64,000 bases of DNA from Desulfoscipio sp. XC116 (GCF_039851975.1 NZ_CP156660.1:310001-374000); one strand, 5' to 3'; counted from the first letter of the stretch, positions 18,757-27,588 are shown. Program-made: numbers and translations. The notes: generated by a model from the letters alone, not told the origin.

Positions 18757-19405
18757 GATTGATACAGACCGGCAAAAACGTTTCATCGGCCAGATTGACC
18801 TCCCGCTGACCGGCGCCGGGGTGTGGCAAGCGAAGATGCTGAGGGAGCGGTTGGCGGGCATTACCCCGGCGGGTGTATATTGCAGCGATCTCAGCCGCTC
18901 ACTGCTAACGGCTCAAATAATCGCCGGGGCGCACACATTGTCACCCGTGGCTGACATTGGTTTGCGGGAGATTTGCCTGGGTGAGTGGGAGGGGCGCAGT
19001 TTTGCGGATATACGCCAAAAACATCCTGCCGAATTTGCCAAACGCGGGGCGAATATAGCAGAATATATGCCTCCCGGCGGCGAAAGCTTCTCCGCTTTTA
19101 GCCGCCGGATCATGACTGCCTTTAATCGCCTGGTGAGCAGTGTAAACGGGGATTTGCTTTTGGTGGGTCATGCCGGGGTTAACCGGGTTATTATCAGTCA
19201 ACTTCTGGGTATGCCGATACATAATATTTTTCATATCTGTCAGGGTTACGGATGTCTGAATATCATCTGCCGCAACAAAGATGGTTACCGGTTAAAGCTG
19301 TTAAACAGCTTGGAACATATTGATCGCTCTCCTAGAACCGATACGCTCCCCGCGCTTTGCCGCTTGAATATTTCGCAGAGAGGAAATATGGTAGAGGAAA
19401 GATAA
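18728..19405 (+). CDS. Histidine phosphatase family protein
   Basis: This 225-residue phosphoglycerate mutase-like phosphatase has the catalytic RHG (LVRHGEIDTD, residues 5-14), the acid residue region LREICLGEWEGRSF near 79, and the second histidine in LLVGHAGVNR near 140. It resembles alpha-ribazole-5'-phosphate phosphatase (CobC), but no cobalamin genes are here. It overlaps the 3' end of the nucleotidyltransferase-HD gene by 29 bp and closes the Mop module. The last about 25 residues are not conserved in character. Confidence 0.8.
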   Translation: MLIYLVRHGEIDTDRQKRFIGQIDLPLTGAGVWQAKMLRERLAGITPAGVYCSDLSRSLLTAQIIAGAHTLSPVADIGLREICLGEWEGRSFADIRQKHPAEFAKRGANIAEYMPPGGESFSAFSRRIMTAFNRLVSSVNGDLLLVGHAGVNRVIISQLLGMPIHNIFHICQGYGCLNIICRNKDGYRLKLLNSLEHIDRSPRTDTLPALCRLNISQRGNMVEER

Positions 19406-19426
19406 TGAAACGGAGAGAAATCCGTG

Positions 19427-19468
19427 ATGGAATATATCGGCACAAAAGACGCGGCAAGGGGGAAATAG
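19427..19468 (+). other. 13-codon ORF just before the LuxR gene, perhaps a gene-start remnant
   Basis: ATG 19427 opens MEYIGTKDAARGK then TAG, ending 1 bp before the LuxR start. The sequence resembles the first residues of small MEYIS-KDAA helix-turn-helix proteins found on Firmicute mobile elements, so it may be the stump of such a gene, or a leader peptide whose end supplies the LuxR ribosome site (GGGGGAAATAGC-ATG). It marks the left edge of the accessory island. Confidence 0.3.
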
Positions 19469-19469
19469 C

Positions 19470-21929
19470 ATGGCGCGGACCAAACGGATCAAACCGGAAA
19501 CACTGTTTTTCCCTAAAAGGCTTATGGAGCGTCTGAACTCCATCAAGGCGTATCCGCTGACGCTGGTGGAAGCCCCCTCCGGCTTCGGCAAGACCACGGC
19601 CCTGCGCCATTTTTTCGACTCGCGGGTTTCCAAAACTGCACAGATCATCTGGCATACCTTTCCCGCAGAACAGCCGGATGCTTCATGGAAAGCCTTTTGC
19701 GGGCTAATCGGACTGTTTGATCCGGACAGTGCCCGGCGGCTGACAGCGGTAGGCCCGCCGGATGAGGATACCCTGCCGGAAATCGAGAAGATTTTCCGAA
19801 AGCTCCATTGCGTGGAAGAAATCTATCTGGTGTTGGATGATTTCGCCGCGTGGAAGCTGCCGAACTCCGGCATGTTTTTGACGGCGCTCTCCCACCATGG
19901 CGGCGAGGCCCTTCATGTGGCAGCGGCCGCCCAGCTTCTGCCTTCGACGGCGCAGAGTTCCATTGTGGAGAACAACTGCTTTTTAATCCTGCGGGAATCC
20001 GTGCTTACCTTCTGTACCGGGGATATTGACGCCTATTACCGGCAGGCCGGTATTTCCCTCGCGCCTGTGCAGCTTGAGGAAGTGATGCGGATCACCGAAG
20101 GCTGGGTCATGGCGCTGTACCTCCAGCTTTTGTCCTTTATCGAAAGCGGCCGGTTTGAGGACGGGAACATCCAAAACATGATTCACAATGCCCTGTGGAA
20201 CCGTCTGCCTGCGTTTGAGCGGGAGTTTCTGACCGCGATTTCCATCTTTGGGCGCTTCTCTCTGGCGCAGGCCACAGCTTTGTCCGGCAGGAGCGCGAAG
20301 GAAACGGAGCGGCTCCTGCGGGAAAAGCGGGTGTTCGTCCATTTCGACCGGGAGACCCGGAGGTTTTACCTGCATACCCTGTTCCAAAATTTTTTGACCA
20401 GACAGTTCGAACTGCTGCCGGCGGAAAAACAAAAGGCTGCCTATCTTGCCGGGGGCGATCTGGCGGAAAAGGCCGGTGACCGGGTAAATACCCTGCGCTT
20501 TTATTACCTCTCCGGCGATTGGGAGCGTTTGCTCGCTCTGCCGCTGACCAGCTTTGATATTGCGGATGTGGTGGACGAACACACAAAGCCCATGATACTG
20601 GATATTATGGAGAACACGCCCTTTGAAATCAAGCGCAAATACCCGGCTGCCATGGTGCCGCTGGCCTTTACCCTGTTTTTCCTGCACGAAAATCAAAAAC
20701 TCCTTACTTTAAAAGAGGAAATTCAGCAGGTTATTGAGCAAAGTGATCTTCCCCAAGACCAAAAAAATGCGCTGTCCGGTGAAATGGAGCTGCTGCTGTC
20801 CTTTCTGGAATACAACCGCATTGATGCCATGAGCCGGCGGCACCGCAGAGCGCTGGAGCTGCTGAACGGCCCCGCCACCCTGATCAGTGTCAAAAGCACA
20901 TGGACGTTCGTTTCCCCGTCGGTATTGTATATGTTCTATCGGGAAAGCGGGAAGCTGGACGAGGAACTTTTGCAGATGGACGAGTGTATGCCCTTTTATT
21001 ATACGCTGACCGGCGGGCATGGCAGCGGCGCGGAATTCATTATGCGGGCGGAAGCGCATCTGATGCGGGGCGAGCTGGACGAAGCGGAAATGCTTTGCCA
21101 CAAGGCCATCTTTACCGCCGACGGCAAGCGCCAGAACAGCATTGTCCAATGCGGCTTGTTCCTTTTGGCCCGCATCGTCCTCTTGCGGGGGGATGAGGCC
21201 ATGCTGCAAAACGCTCTTGCTTCGCTTGCGGAACGCTCCCGCCAGAACACCGAGGACTTATGCCGTTATACGCTGGATTTGGCCTGCGGATTTTTGTACC
21301 TGCTGCTTCAGCGCAGGGACGAGGTTTCCCCCTGGCTTGCCAGTGGAGAAATAAACGACAGGCGGCTGGTTATCATGACCCAGCCCTTCGCCCACATTAT
21401 TTACGGGCGCATTCTGCTGGAGCGGGGAGAATATCAAAAGCTGCTTGGGGTCAGCGAATTCGGGTTGGGGCTGTCCTTCATCTTCCCCAACCTGCTGCCG
21501 CAGATTTACATAAAGCTGTACCAGGCGCAAGCCCTTGACGCGCTGGGGAAGCGTTCGCGGGCTTTGGAAGCCGCCGCCGGCGCTTTGGATATGGCTTTGC
21601 CCGATGGTGTATACCTGCCCTTTGCGGAAAATTATGCGGGGATCAAAAAGCTGCTGCCCGATACCGGCTGTGCCAGCAAGGCGCGGGAGAGCATAACGGC
21701 GCTGGCGGTTACGCTGGAGAACGGGCTGGCGGCGATTCGCCGAAAGGTTCCTCTGTCGCCCAGAGAGAACGAAGTTCTCCTGCTGCTGCAAAAGGGCTTA
21801 AGCAATCAGGAGATTGCCGACAGGCTGAATGTATCCTTCTCTACTGCGAGAGCTACCGTCAGCAGCGTTTTGAATAAACAGGGCGTTTCCTCCCGTGAAT
21901 TGCTGAAAAATACGGAAACGAAAAAATAA
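19470..21929 (+). CDS. MalT-type LuxR family transcriptional regulator
   Basis: The 819-residue protein has an N-terminal STAND NTPase with Walker A APSGFGKTTALRHF (residues about 32-45), a winged-helix and TPR-like middle region, and a C-terminal LuxR helix-turn-helix (LSPRENEVLLLLQKGLSNQE and following, about 755-812). Such regulators act as ligand- and ATP-dependent activators, as MalT does. Start ATG 19470 follows GGGGGAAATAGC. A short terminator ends it. The genes that follow in the same direction are its likely targets: the double-DUF2442 protein, micropeptides and giant surface protein. Fragments of this gene occur again at 27.88, 27.92 and 30.91 kb. Base and codon style differ from the Mop module, pointing to transfer. 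Confidence 0.88.
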   Translation: MARTKRIKPETLFFPKRLMERLNSIKAYPLTLVEAPSGFGKTTALRHFFDSRVSKTAQIIWHTFPAEQPDASWKAFCGLIGLFDPDSARRLTAVGPPDEDTLPEIEKIFRKLHCVEEIYLVLDDFAAWKLPNSGMFLTALSHHGGEALHVAAAAQLLPSTAQSSIVENNCFLILRESVLTFCTGDIDAYYRQAGISLAPVQLEEVMRITEGWVMALYLQLLSFIESGRFEDGNIQNMIHNALWNRLPAFEREFLTAISIFGRFSLAQATALSGRSAKETERLLREKRVFVHFDRETRRFYLHTLFQNFLTRQFELLPAEKQKAAYLAGGDLAEKAGDRVNTLRFYYLSGDWERLLALPLTSFDIADVVDEHTKPMILDIMENTPFEIKRKYPAAMVPLAFTLFFLHENQKLLTLKEEIQQVIEQSDLPQDQKNALSGEMELLLSFLEYNRIDAMSRRHRRALELLNGPATLISVKSTWTFVSPSVLYMFYRESGKLDEELLQMDECMPFYYTLTGGHGSGAEFIMRAEAHLMRGELDEAEMLCHKAIFTADGKRQNSIVQCGLFLLARIVLLRGDEAMLQNALASLAERSRQNTEDLCRYTLDLACGFLYLLLQRRDEVSPWLASGEINDRRLVIMTQPFAHIIYGRILLERGEYQKLLGVSEFGLGLSFIFPNLLPQIYIKLYQAQALDALGKRSRALEAAAGALDMALPDGVYLPFAENYAGIKKLLPDTGCASKARESITALAVTLENGLAAIRRKVPLSPRENEVLLLLQKGLSNQEIADRLNVSFSTARATVSSVLNKQGVSSRELLKNTETKK

Positions 21930-21989
21930 ATGGACACCGTCCAATATGAAAGATTTATTCCGCACCCTACAATAAGGGTGTGTTTTTTT
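21917..21989 (+). terminator. End of LuxR gene with terminator; copy 1 of a 59-bp repeat
   Basis: CACCCT (21963-21968) and AGGGTG (21975-21980) form a small hairpin followed by seven T. The 59 bp at 21917-21975, including the LuxR stop codon, are repeated with one mismatch at 27916-27974 before the lectin-like gene. The segment may also hold a promoter or operator for the downstream genes. Confidence 0.6.
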
Positions 21990-22037
21990 ATGCCCAGATC
22001 CAATTGAATATGGAAGAACAGGAAAGGAGGAAGGCCT

Positions 22038-22586
22038 ATGGCGGGTAAAAAGTCACGACAGGAAAAGGATATCCCCATGATTCAGACGGTGACTCCCCTT
22101 GACCATTACCGCCTGCATATTGAGTTCGGCAGCGGAAGTGTCCTGGAACTGAATATGAAAAACCGCTTGCGCACTACCCGGTACTATGATTTGAACAGCG
22201 ATGCGCTATTCCGTTCCGCTGTTACGGACGGAACAAAAATCATTTTTGCCGCGGGTAGCAATGACGAGCTGGAGATTTTCGCCAGGGAAGCAGTGAACAT
22301 GGCGATGAAGGCGCCGGGCGAGAGCATGTGCATTCTGCGTATTCAGCCTTTGGACGGCGTACGGTTGCGGCTGGAAATGAAAAGCGGCAGCATCCTTATG
22401 CTGAACATGGCAAACCGGCTGCACACCATCCGTTACAGTCCGCTGAAAGAGCCGGAGGTTTTACAGGCTGCGAGCACGGACGGGGAAAACCTGTTTTGGG
22501 GCGATGTCCTGAAAATCGACGCGGAAGAACTGACGAATCTGGCGCTGACTGTCCCGCCCGCCGGAAAGGAGAATGAAGCCATGTGA
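22038..22586 (+). CDS. Tandem DUF2442-like protein
   Basis: The 182-residue protein has two copies of one fold. The first is PLDHYRLHIEFGSGSVLELN (about residues 18-37) through the segment ending near FAAGSNDELEI. The second is PLDGVRLRLEMKSGSILMLN (about 102-121) ending in LFWGDVLKIDAEEL. The pattern of PLD-Y-L-x-F-x-x-G at the start and W-x-D-x-x-I-x-x-E-L at the end is that of DUF2442, a small domain often found with phage or toxin-antitoxin genes. Start ATG 22038 follows GAAAGGAGGAAGGCCT. It overlaps the first micro-ORF by 4 bp. Function unknown. Confidence 0.72.
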   Translation: MAGKKSRQEKDIPMIQTVTPLDHYRLHIEFGSGSVLELNMKNRLRTTRYYDLNSDALFRSAVTDGTKIIFAAGSNDELEIFAREAVNMAMKAPGESMCILRIQPLDGVRLRLEMKSGSILMLNMANRLHTIRYSPLKEPEVLQAASTDGENLFWGDVLKIDAEELTNLALTVPPAGKENEAM

Positions 22587-22684
22587 AAAAGTACGCTGAG
22601 GCTCTGTTCGCCGGAACCATTCTTGCCATTGCGGCGGACACGGATATTGATGAAATCCTTTGTATGCGGCATAACAGAGAGTGA
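22583..22684 (+). CDS. 33-residue micro-ORF with hydrophobic core
   Basis: GTG 22583 overlaps the previous stop (ATGTGA) and has AAAGGAG upstream, so translation is coupled. The product starts VKKYAEALFAGTILAIAADT and continues with an acidic, Cys-containing tail (DIDEILCMRHNRE). It has a short hydrophobic run like a membrane or export segment. I do not recognise a family. Its place between the DUF2442 pair and the GG-leader peptide supports a real small gene, perhaps a secreted signal or membrane micropeptide. Confidence 0.5.
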   Translation: MKKYAEALFAGTILAIAADTDIDEILCMRHNRE

Positions 22685-22689
22685 AGGGC

Positions 22690-22770
22690 ATGAGGAAAAT
22701 ACAAACGACCAACGCAAGCCTGAGCCTTGACGAACTCATGGATATTGCCGGCGGACGAAACAGGCTTTGA
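22690..22770 (+). CDS. 26-residue double-glycine leader-like micropeptide
   Basis: ATG 22690 encodes MRKIQTTNASLSLDELMDIA then GGRNRL and stop. The segment LSLDELMDIAGG fits the double-glycine leader rule of bacteriocin and RiPP precursors (LSxxEL-x-x-I-x-GG), with cleavage expected after GG. The product after cleavage would be only RNRL, so this is either a tiny signal or a leader acting by itself. No PCAT transporter or modifying enzyme is in the window. Weak RBS AAGGGC just upstream, 5 bp after the previous stop. Confidence 0.5.
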   Translation: MRKIQTTNASLSLDELMDIAGGRNRL

Positions 22771-22801
22771 AAGCGAAACATAGAATGGAGGGAATATTTG
22801 C

Positions 22802-25800
22802 ATGAAACGAACATGGAAACGAATCGGCGGCCTGATTTTGTCGGTGTGCATGATGGCAAGCATGCTGCCCATGGCTGCGTTTGCCGAAACCGGAACAACA
22901 GATTCCGGTACGCCGCCGGTGATCAGTGGTGTAATCACCGGATTTGCGGATTTGGATACCGCTGTATCCGAGCAAGCCGTGGAGGCGGGCACAGCCGAGG
23001 AGAAACTTGACCTGCCGGATAAATTGACGGCAACTGTCACCACCGGCTCAGCGATTACGGCTGACGTAAGCGATGATGATGCCGCGGTGGACAGCGACGC
23101 GCAGCAACCCGAAACACCGGGAACAGAAACCACCGTCGCCATGGCTGTCTACGGCTGGACTTCCGACCCGGTTTATGACGGTAATACTGAGGGGGACTAT
23201 GTGTTTACCCCCACGCTGGATTTGCCGGAGGGCTTGACGCTGGCGGCGGACGTGAGCGCGCCGACGATTACCGTGACGGTGGAAGAAATAACTGCGCTGC
23301 AGGCGTGGGGCGGCATTGCGCCAATGGGCGCAGGAGGGCCAACAGAAGACGGCACTCGCATTTACGCAAACGGTACGCCGGTTGTTGTGAAAGAGGTGAG
23401 TGGCAGCACGAATATGTATTTGGCGGCGGATACGGATTTTGCCGTTCCGGTTTTTGAGGACATCAGCGGCTATGTTATCTATGGCGGCTGGGAGAGTGGA
23501 GATCACACAGGCGATACCTCGCTCACCATTCTTTCCGGCACGTTTAACAAAACAGTCTACGGAGGGAGCCGGGACGGCAGCATAGCGGGTGATACAAATC
23601 TATCGATACATGACGGCACGTTCACCAACCATGCCTATGGCGGCAGCGCGCTGGCGGGCGCAAACGTATCGGGCTGCGCGAATGTAACGGTAGAGAACGC
23701 CACATTCATAAACAGCACCTTGTGGGGTGCGGGCTTCGAGGCCAACACCGTGGGAAGCACCAATGTCGTGATAAAAGACGGCAGCTTTCTATGGGCCTAT
23801 GGCGGCGGCAACGAAGGCTCGGTTACGGGAACGGCAAAGCTTACCATTACGGGGGGGAGCTTTTCCGAAGCGGTCTTTGGTGGCAGCGATAATGCTTCCG
23901 CTTCTGTCCAAAACACCGAGGTTGCCGTTGCGAACGCGAATATTTTCTACCTCTACGGCGGCGGTTGGAGCGCCCCGGTCACAGATACGGCGCAAATCAA
24001 TGTCGAGGGCGGCAACCTTGCCTCCCTCTTCGGCGGCGGTTTATGGGCCGATGTGGAAAATGTAATCGTCCATATCAAGGGCGGCACCTTCCATTCAGAA
24101 ATCTTCGGCGGCGGGTTGGAAAGCGATGTCACCCATGACGTGAGCATGACTATGGAGGGCGGCACCTTCCAAAGTATATTCGGCAGTGGTAACGGCACTA
24201 GTGGCAAAGGTGTAGTCGGCGGCAATGTGGAAATGCATTTGAAAGCAGGCACTTTCCTGGCAACCATTGCTCCGATAGGGGGTATCGACAGCGCAAAAAT
24301 TGACGGCAATGCCACCATCTTCGTCTATCCAGACGCACTCTTTGGCACATATGCGGAACTTCGCACTAACGACAGCTTTGTAACCGGCCGTTCCGCCATA
24401 AAATACGCTGTCGACGTCCAAACGAATGGAGGCGGCACAGCCAGCGCTAGCCCTGCATTTGCGGAAAAGGATGAGGAAGTTTCGCTGACCGCAAGCCCCA
24501 ACGGCGGCTATGCGTTCAAGGAATGGCAGGTCGCCAGCGGTGACGTAACCCTTGCTGATGCAACCGCAGCCAGCACAACCTTTACTATGCCTGCCGAAGC
24601 GGTGAAGCTTACGGCAAAGTATGAGGATGCTCTTACCGACATCACCTTCACGGCAGCACAGACCGGCGGAACCAGCGGCACAGCCGACTCCACCGGCATT
24701 GAGCTTACATTTAGTGAAGCGGTAACCGGACTGACAGCCGATAAGATCACCATTACAGGCGGTACCGGCGCAGTCGCCAAGGGAACGCTTTTAGGCTCCG
24801 GCACTACATGGACGCTTGCGCTTTCCAGTGTAACAACGCAAGGCGATGTAACGATTAACATAGCGGATTTCGGAAATTTTCATGTAACCACCGCTTCGCA
24901 GACGGTGGCGGTGTATAAAGGGAGTACGCCTTCCCCTAACCCGCTTGCCTTCACCGATGTTCTGGAATGGGACGGCACAACTCCCGGCAAAGCAAAATGG
25001 AATGCGGTTGTCAACGCTTCCGGCTACAGGGTGCAGCTTTACAGGGGAGGCTTTCCCCTTAGTAGCCCTGTCAGGAGTACCGCCGCGGAATATGACTTTA
25101 CCTCCGCAATCGCAGTGGCGGGAGCCGGAAGCTATACTTTCAAGGTGCTGGCCGTTGGCGACGGATCAACATGGTCTGACGGTCCGTGGTCTCTCGCGAG
25201 TGCGGCATATAACTATACGCCGAGCACCGGCACCGGCGTCACGGTCGGTGGCGTGGCGGTGACAAGCGCCAACAAGGATGCAATTACCGGCAACGGCATT
25301 TCGGGCAGCGTCAGCTACGACCCCGATACTAGAACCCTGACGCTGAATAACGCCTCTGTCCTTGTTGATAACGGCGACGCGAACCGCTCGGCTATCCTTG
25401 CCCAGCAGGATCTGACGATCCGCCTGGTGGGCAGCAACGTTTTGGGTACGGTCCCCACCGGAGTAACAACCGGCTATTCTATCGAAACCGGCGTTTGGGC
25501 ATCTTCATCCGACGTTGTGCTGACCGGCAGCGGAAATCTGACTATTTACGATGTGCACGCCGGTATCATAGGCGAAAATATAACCGTCAGCACCACCGGC
25601 CGCCTTGTCGTCAGCGAGTACGGCTCCGGCTTGGCCTGCTGCTTAAAGACAGACGGCGGCACGCTGACTGTCAACAGCGGTACGCTGGTGCTTATCTCCG
25701 AGACTTCCAACGCGCTGTTCGGCGACAGCATTGTCATTAGTGGTGGCACCATTACCGCCTTGGCCAAAAACGCGGAGGGCGATGGGCATTTTGCCTTTAA

Positions 25801-26440
25801 CAGCGCGCCCACCTTTGGCGCCAACTATCGGCACAGCGTTTACGCGGGCGACAGCGCGGCGACAGCGCAGCTGGTGGCAAGCCCTACTGCGGCAATCTAC
25901 ACCGCCAGCAAGTATGTCAGAATTGAACCGGTGACCTCCGGGGGCGGTTCCTCCTCCGGCGGCAGCACGACCACACCGGATACTGCCATACCGGTTGTTG
26001 CAACACCGGAAAAACAGCCCAACCAGCCGGTAACAGTATCGGCTCCTGTCACAGCGACAGCAGGAACGAACGGCGCGGCAAGCGCGTCCATCCCGGAGCA
26101 ATCCGTAACGGATGCCATCGCCAAAGCACAGGCTGATGCCAAAGCACAGGGCAAAACCGCCAACGGAACCGGCGTTGCGCTGAATGTTACCATGCCCCGG
26201 GGCGCAACCGCCCTGACAGCAACCCTGACAAGCAGCTCCCTGAACAGCCTTGTCGACGCGGGAGTAACCAGCCTTGAACTGAACGGCTCCCCGGTGACGG
26301 TTTCCTTCGACAAAAAGGCGCTGGCGGAAATTCATAAGCAGAGCACCGGCAATATCAGCATTGCTATTGTGCCCAATGCCAACCTTTCCGATGCAGCTAA
26401 AACCATGATCGGCACACGACCGGCAGCTTTACCGATGTAA
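22802..26440 (+). CDS. Giant exported beta-helix surface protein, N-terminal part (frameshifted)
   Basis: The 1212-residue frame begins with a signal peptide (MKRTWKRIGGLILSVCMMAS, cleavage near AFA-E). Then comes a long stretch of GG-rich repeats of about 30-35 residues (GGGxxx...VxGGxF, about 185-520), as in right-handed beta-helix adhesins. Next are an InlB-type bacterial repeat (about 538-608), an Ig-like domain (about 610-705), a fibronectin-like domain (about 712-805) and another beta-solenoid (about 810-1010). The coding potential continues in another frame: after IGTRP (about 26415) the S-layer domains resume at SFTDV. Homologues normally have about 100 or more residues between these points, so a deletion with a frame change has cut the wall anchor off. 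RBS GGAGGG lies before ATG 22802. Confidence 0.8.
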   Translation: MKRTWKRIGGLILSVCMMASMLPMAAFAETGTTDSGTPPVISGVITGFADLDTAVSEQAVEAGTAEEKLDLPDKLTATVTTGSAITADVSDDDAAVDSDAQQPETPGTETTVAMAVYGWTSDPVYDGNTEGDYVFTPTLDLPEGLTLAADVSAPTITVTVEEITALQAWGGIAPMGAGGPTEDGTRIYANGTPVVVKEVSGSTNMYLAADTDFAVPVFEDISGYVIYGGWESGDHTGDTSLTILSGTFNKTVYGGSRDGSIAGDTNLSIHDGTFTNHAYGGSALAGANVSGCANVTVENATFINSTLWGAGFEANTVGSTNVVIKDGSFLWAYGGGNEGSVTGTAKLTITGGSFSEAVFGGSDNASASVQNTEVAVANANIFYLYGGGWSAPVTDTAQINVEGGNLASLFGGGLWADVENVIVHIKGGTFHSEIFGGGLESDVTHDVSMTMEGGTFQSIFGSGNGTSGKGVVGGNVEMHLKAGTFLATIAPIGGIDSAKIDGNATIFVYPDALFGTYAELRTNDSFVTGRSAIKYAVDVQTNGGGTASASPAFAEKDEEVSLTASPNGGYAFKEWQVASGDVTLADATAASTTFTMPAEAVKLTAKYEDALTDITFTAAQTGGTSGTADSTGIELTFSEAVTGLTADKITITGGTGAVAKGTLLGSGTTWTLALSSVTTQGDVTINIADFGNFHVTTASQTVAVYKGSTPSPNPLAFTDVLEWDGTTPGKAKWNAVVNASGYRVQLYRGGFPLSSPVRSTAAEYDFTSAIAVAGAGSYTFKVLAVGDGSTWSDGPWSLASAAYNYTPSTGTGVTVGGVAVTSANKDAITGNGISGSVSYDPDTRTLTLNNASVLVDNGDANRSAILAQQDLTIRLVGSNVLGTVPTGVTTGYSIETGVWASSSDVVLTGSGNLTIYDVHAGIIGENITVSTTGRLVVSEYGSGLACCLKTDGGTLTVNSGTLVLISETSNALFGDSIVISGGTITALAKNAEGDGHFAFNSAPTFGANYRHSVYAGDSAATAQLVASPTAAIYTASKYVRIEPVTSGGGSSSGGSTTTPDTAIPVVATPEKQPNQPVTVSAPVTATAGTNGAASASIPEQSVTDAIAKAQADAKAQGKTANGTGVALNVTMPRGATALTATLTSSSLNSLVDAGVTSLELNGSPVTVSFDKKALAEIHKQSTGNISIAIVPNANLSDAAKTMIGTRPAALPM

Positions 26441-27177
26441 AAATTGGCAGTCCCTATCAACCGTATATTGAATGGGCGTACAAACAAGGCATCGTTCAGG
26501 GCATTGGCAACGGCCGTTTTGCCCCGGACAGAGCAATCACCCGTGAGGAAATCGCGGTGATTTTGGCAAACTACGCCAAGGCAACCGGCTACACCCTGCC
26601 CGTTACCCGTACCGCAGTGACCTTTGCGGATACTTCCGGCATCGGCAGTGCCTACAAAACAGCGGTCACAGCTATACAGCAGGCGGGCATCATGACGGGT
26701 GAGCAGGACAATAAATTCAACCCGAAGGCAAATGCCACCCGTGCGGAAGTTTCCTCCATGCTGCAGCGTTACATCAAGCTGACCATGGACCTTGCCACCG
26801 CGCAGGGCTGGGTGCTGAACGATGACGGACAATGGCTGTATTGTAGAAACGGTAAAGCCCTCACCGAAACGCAGACCATCGGCGGCATGAAATATTTCTT
26901 CAATGCGGACGGTTCTCTGAAAAGCGGTTGGGTGAAAGATAATGCAGGGAACTGGCGTTTCTATTCCGGCAAGACCATGCTGGTCGGTTTTGAGGATTTG
27001 GGCGTCAGCGGCAACAATAAGACCTACTATTTCAACAAGGACGGCATCATGGTTGCCGGAAAATGGCTGGAGATCGACGGCAAATGGTACTACTTCAACA
27101 CTGACGGTACCCTTGCCAAGAACACCAAAATCGACAACTACGAAGTCGATGAAAACGGCGTAAGAAAAACAAACTAG
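26416..27177 (+). pseudogene. Detached C-terminal part: two S-layer homology domains and cell-wall-binding repeats
   Basis: This frame has no start of its own at its natural beginning; the first ATG is at 26557. It encodes SLH domain one (SFTDVKIGSP... YIEWAYKQGIVQGIGNGRFA), SLH domain two (VTFADTSGIG... IMTGEQDNKFNP), and three or four choline/glucan-binding type repeats (WVKDNAGNWRFY, WLEIDGKWYYFNTDG). It is the wall anchor of the 22802 protein, out of frame by one base relative to it. It ends in a strong terminator. Pseudogene is the simplest reading. Ribosomal frameshifting is not excluded, but no slippery site is obvious. Confidence 0.75.
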
Positions 27178-27191
27178 TTATTGAATCAAAA

Positions 27192-27239
27192 AACAGCGCG
27201 CAGACTGAAGTTTACAGTCTGTGCGCTGTTCTTTGTTTT
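27192..27239 (+). terminator. Terminator after the surface protein gene; copy 1 of a 90-bp repeat
   Basis: AACAGCGCGCAGACTG pairs with CAGTCTGTGCGCTGTT around AAGTTTA and is followed by CTTTGTTTTA. The surrounding 90 bp (27150-27239) recur at 29624-29715 with about 7 differences. Confidence 0.88.
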
Positions 27240-27282
27240 ATCAAAATAGACCAATCTCATCTTTCCAACATTATGGAATACT

Positions 27283-27588
27283 TCATTTATCTCTCAGAAA
27301 TCTCGCCAAAAAATCCTGCTTGCTGCTGAAAGCATCCAAAATCTCTATCCTATTATCCTGCAAACGATATACTAAGAAGTACTCATCTTGTATCAATTTA
27401 CGCAGACTATCATCGCCAAAGCGCTTGTCGGTTACACCCAATAAAGGGAATCTTTCGAGTTGTCTTGCGTAAATAACCAAATCGCTCACTACTTTTTCAG
27501 CCTTGGCTGGAGAAAATCGGGCTATGTATGCCTTGATTGATTCAAGGCTTTCGATTGCTTGATTAGACCAACAAATGCGGTATCTCAT
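27283..27588 (-). CDS. RelE/ParE family toxin
   Basis: The 101-residue protein has the ParE/RelE pattern: MRYRICWSNQAIESLESIKA start, a long helix, PLLGVTDKRFGDDSLRKLI core with basic residues, YFLVYRLQDNRIEILDAF strand. It would block replication (ParE) or cleave mRNA (RelE). It overlaps the antitoxin stop by 4 bp (ATGA type), the usual antitoxin-first operon. It lies on the opposite strand to its neighbours, between the surface protein gene and the second repeat unit. Confidence 0.82.
   Translation of the reverse strand: MRYRICWSNQAIESLESIKAYIARFSPAKAEKVVSDLVIYARQLERFPLLGVTDKRFGDDSLRKLIQDEYFLVYRLQDNRIEILDAFSSKQDFLARFLRDK

Noticed and set aside
19983-21791. Long reverse-strand frames opposite the LuxR gene
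   Set aside because: Shadows of high-GC third positions in the forward gene; no recognisable domains.
22396-23142. 248-codon reverse frame over the micro-ORFs and surface gene start
   Set aside because: It is antisense to a region with clear forward coding (signal peptide, RBS, GG leader) and has low-complexity composition.
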